Of a DNA stretch of 64,000 bases, positions 60,570 through 64,000 are shown one piece after another (position 1 is the stretch's first letter; each line of letters opens with the position of its first letter). Below the pieces are notes generated by a model. It was not told the origin of the DNA. It saw nothing but the letters and a program-made list of their open reading frames with translations, and ran no database searches. Location of the stretch: positions 53,532,292 to 53,596,291 of the forward strand of contig CM054060.1 of assembly GCA_028641055.1 (NCBI GenBank), read 5' to 3'. The stretch is from Alopecurus myosuroides (Eukaryota; Streptophyta; Magnoliopsida; Poales; Poaceae). The position numbers and the translations under genes were made by a program.

Positions 60570-62169
60570 CAAGATTAGAGTTTCCTCTAAGCTTTGTACT
60601 TTACAATGTTTACATTTTTCATCCATGCCAGAAGAAGCCTCCACATTGTTTCGTCATTTGCATGGACCAATACTGATACTGATAACGGTGGGGTTCATCT
60701 TGACCAACTTGATTATTAAACATGTTATTACTTTAGATTATTATAAACATTTTATTGGTGCAGACATTAGATTATTTTCTAAATCCATGTTGTGTCTGAA
60801 CATTTATAAGAGTGCGGAAGCAGATAAGCATTATGACACTGTTTAAACATTTGTTACTGGATCTTCAAAATATCTCTGATTTCAATGACCTTTAGGATAA
60901 CTCACATGTTGTGCTCTGTCCACAAGTGTATGCTGTAAGTTTTCTTCAAATATTTTTTTGCAGGCAAATTCTTCTACATATATGAAGGTGTGATTTACAG
61001 TGCAACCTGAGTAGTTATATTTCTGGGATGACTCTCTGGCCAAGGCCAGGTGGACGACAGTACAAGGCATTATAGGACCTAGCACAGGAGAGCCGAAGAG
61101 GAGGACGGGTGTAGCTTCTGCTTGGTTAGTGTATTCGAATCATTTTTTTTTCCTTTGATCCTGATTTGGATGTAGAGCGGATAAGATTGAAGTACATGAA
61201 CAGATGTTTAAGCTTGGGCTAGCTTGCGCCGAGAGCAAAAGTGAGGATTAGTGTTCCTTATTTTTTTAAATTTCTCTTTCCCTGTATGTAACCAAAAAAA
61301 AAATCGTTTGTGATTGTCAAACATTTTTCTCAGTATTTGGAAGCTTACACTGGTTCGATTATGTTGTTATTCATTGCCCTGTGATGCTCTCTTCAAAATG
61401 TTATATATCGACGGTCTTTTCCAAATTAGTTCTGTATTTTAGTGCACAAGAAAGGTCATGTTCAGAAAGTTTTCTGTCCAGATTTACATTCAGTAATTTT
61501 GGTGATGCTGATGATAAGCATAAAGCATGCTTGACGGTTAATTGTCATTTTTACGAAGTTTAAAAATTGCGCGTGGGGCTCCAGCTATCTTCAGAAGTCG
61601 GTACTATGTTCTAGCAGTTGCATATGTTTTGAGGGATTTAGGCTTTAGGGTGGCATTGCAACACACGTGACTTCATGGTCCGGACGACCATACTTCTAAA
61701 ATTTGTAAAAATAAGGACCGCATAGTCTCACACAAATAAAGGACGTATAAAAAGTGGATGATGAATTCATGTGCATTTCATAAATTTATTGTACAAACCA
61801 TTTGAAGAGGTGTGTCGTGCATTGCACGTGCATAACTATTATTAGAGGCAAGCTAGCTAGCGCTTCATTAACGATGAGTTAATTCGATGTGGCGAACGCG
61901 CAGGGCGGGACAAGGACATGCCGTACGTGCAGCATACTACTAGTTGCCTAAAACAAGTGCCATGTCTTACGAGAGTGGATTCTAAGGTTGACATTTGCTT
62001 TGTACTACCATAATACTAGTGAAGTAGTCAACGCCCGGAGAAGAGAAATTCTAGTGCCACCTTTGTAAGTTCTTTTTCACCACATTTGTTTTCCAAAAGG
62101 TATGTGTGTGCGTAGCAGGCGCCAGCTCTTTTATAGTTGTGCGTGTGCCATCAGGGACGAGGTCGCATG
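60570..62169. other. Intergenic AT-rich DNA
   Basis: ORFs such as 60445-60846 run across a MITE and are not genes. Nothing else recognised. Confidence 0.5.
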
Positions 62170-62171
62170 TA

Positions 62172-62295
62172 CTCCCTCCGTTCAACAATAGATGACTTCC
62201 ACATATCTATATATGAATGTATCTAGACACTAAAATATGTCTAGATACATCTATATCTAGATATGTGGAAGTCATCTATTGTTGAACGAAGGGAG
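62172..62295. mobile_element. Stowaway MITE
   Basis: Same family as 60240-60358: TTCAACAATAGATGACTT inside the CTCCCTCCG end, TA at 62170-62171 and 62296-62297. Confidence 0.95.
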
Positions 62296-62875
62296 TAGTA
62301 CCTAGAGTTATCATAAACGCATGAATGTCTTACCGGTTTCAGAACATCGACTGTACCTTGAGAGACCAAGTTCGATCCCTAGGAAACGCATCCGCTGCTT
62401 GTAATTTTACTATTTCATCCGCCACGCTGACATGTGGGGCCCATCCTGGGTAGTTCTGCTGTACTGGCTAGTATGGGGGCTTTTTGAAAATTCTAGAGCC
62501 AGCGTGGCCGCCAAATATCGCGATTTGATTGGTTTTGTATGAATTTGCTCCAACATGACAACGTTTTGTATCAGTGCAGTCACATTTTCAACTTCTTGTA
62601 TGATATTGCTCGCATGGGACAACTATCTGTACCTCCAGTGCTAATACCTCAAAAAATAAAGACGCTCTCCGCGCACCTCTCCATTCTCAACTTTTCGAGC
62701 CTTAAATAATGGCAAATTGATCATGGAAACCCAGCCTAAAATTATGGAAAAGTAAGATTGATCATGGAAAACGGTAAACCAGCCTAAAATGGAACAGTAA
62801 TATGTCCCCAAAGAGCCCACAAGCGGCCTTTTTTTCCAAGAACCCCAGGAGCCTTTTTTCCGCCCAATCACGCCC

Positions 62876-63010
62876 GGTTTAGGCCGAAAATATAGCCGGA
62901 AATTCCTGAGGTAAACCCAACGGTTTAGGCCGAAAATATAGTCAGAAATACCTTAGGAAACCCAGGTTTAGGCCGAAAATATAGCCGGAGATACCTGGGG
63001 CAAAACCAAT
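62876..63010. repeat. Three-unit tandem repeat, 43-46 bp
   Basis: Units start GGTTTAGGCCGAAAATATAG at 62876, 62922 and 62965; the following bases diverge slightly. Confidence 0.9.
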
Positions 63011-63304
63011 GCGCCGGAGGCTTCTGATGCACCGGGGCGCGCGAAATCTTCTGATGGTACCATCGCAAGAGAAATTGTGCTTGTGTCCACACTGTCGGCG
63101 AGTAGACTACTTTGCCGCCTTCCTTCCGTTTTCCTTGCATCGCGTCCAAGAAAAAACTCCATCCTCCCTCCTCGCCGCGCTGCAGCTCCCACCATTTACC
63201 CTTGCTGTCTTTTCCCTTGTTTTTCCGTCCATTGTGTCCAACAAAACCCTTTCCTCGTCGCAACTCCCACTATTTCCTTCGCCTCCACAAATCCGCCCTC
63301 CGCT

Positions 63305-63675
63305 ATGGCGCCAAAAAATTACAAGCACCCCCACCTCTCAACCGAACTGGAGAAGTCGAAAATGACAAAGCCGAGGAAGCCGATGGCTAGGCTCCCGGGC
63401 ATGACGAATGACGAGTGGAATGTCGACGTTGATTGCAGGGCGACGGTCAACATCAACTAGCAAAGCAGGGGAAGGCAACGAGGGCAGGGACGCGGCGGCG
63501 GAGGAGGAGTCGCACCATCATGGGGAGGAGCGCAGCCGAGCGGCAACCCATCCAGCAGAAGCCGAGCCAGTACATGCACGACGTATGGGGGAGCCAACAG
63601 AGCGTGGCCTCGTCGGCCAACTTCTCTCCGCAGATGTGGAGGTACTTGTCGGATTACGTCGACAGGAATCCTTGA
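63305..63675 (+). other. Weak ORF pair of unknown identity
   Basis: ORF 63305-63460 (52 aa, basic start, then MTNDEWNVDVDCRA) overlaps 63433-63675 (80 aa, Arg-rich, then SSANFSPQMWRYLSDYVDRN) in another frame. Joined by a frameshift they could be the remains of one short protein. It resembles low-complexity proteins carried by Triticeae transposons, but I do not recognise a domain. Confidence 0.3.
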
Positions 63676-64000
63676 TAGAGCTTGATGCTCGCTCGTTGGG
63701 ATACCCAAAGTGTATTGTTTGAAGAGTGCATGAAGTTTTCCCTTAGAAAGAAACCAAGGTTGAATCGACCTGTAGGAGAAAGAAATTACTTTCGCATGTT
63801 AATGCAGCTGATGTTAGCAGGACGCACTACCGGTTCAGCAGCAATATGGAATCTACACAACACAATCAAATTATTTTGCTCCAACGAAGCAATGAGGTTG
63901 TCAATCTCACCAGTTTTGTTGAAACAAAAGATTAGACGTATAGTGTGAAAAGTAGTACTTGTTTGCAGTAGATGAAAGAGAACAATGATGTGAGTATAAA
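63676..64000. other. Unassigned sequence at the window end
   Basis: ORF 63682-63948 (88 aa) has no recognised motif. Confidence 0.3.

Overview
The window is plant nuclear DNA, almost certainly from a Triticeae grass (wheat, barley, Aegilops or rye type). Very little of it is host gene. Most is nested transposable elements of kinds abundant in that tribe: Ty3/Gypsy elements with LTRs beginning TGTTGATACG, a Copia element with an initiator-tRNA-Met primer site, Stowaway MITEs with CTCCCTCCGT ends, a Tourist-type MITE, CACTA remnants and a LINE relic. No bacterial features, tRNA, rRNA or CRISPR were seen.

Layout. 1-850: Gypsy LTR fragment (minus). 850-1970: intergenic DNA with an (AC)n tract. 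1970-13122: copy 1 of an 11 kb segment holding an F-box/LRR gene (minus, about 6214-4061), unassigned DNA and the 3' part of a Copia element. 13123-23912: spacer with a GC-rich repeat block, a LINE relic (15960-17690) and a truncated Gypsy element (18400-21410). 23913-45335: copy 2 of the same segment, interrupted in a GAA tract by a 10,071 bp LTR retrotransposon (24429-34499). 45336-48420: rest of the Copia element (gag, primer site, LTR). 48500-48790: CACTA-like subterminal repeats. 49482-56779: a Sabrina-like non-autonomous Gypsy element with a Tourist MITE inside. 57540-57735: a CACTA end. 58700-59850: a class III small heat shock protein gene. 59890-64000: Stowaway MITEs, a short tandem repeat and weak ORFs.

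Convincing host genes are the two F-box paralogues (about 490 aa each, four coding exons, near-identical) and the small heat shock gene (179 aa, one intron, heat-shock elements just upstream of its TATA box).

The most unusual item is the 10 kb retrotransposon. It is young (five differences between 476-bp LTRs). In its sense (minus) strand it has gag, protease and only the first few residues of reverse transcriptase. Where the rest of pol should be, the opposite strand carries what looks like a complete gene: a TATA box, a 5'-UTR intron and seven coding exons whose phases all agree, giving an uninterrupted 885-aa reading frame. Its first domain resembles the Pfam family called putative gypsy-type transposon (Transposase_28). 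Element order and shared insertions give a relative history: Copia and Stowaway insertion, then segmental duplication, then GAA expansion in copy 2, then insertion of the 10 kb element.
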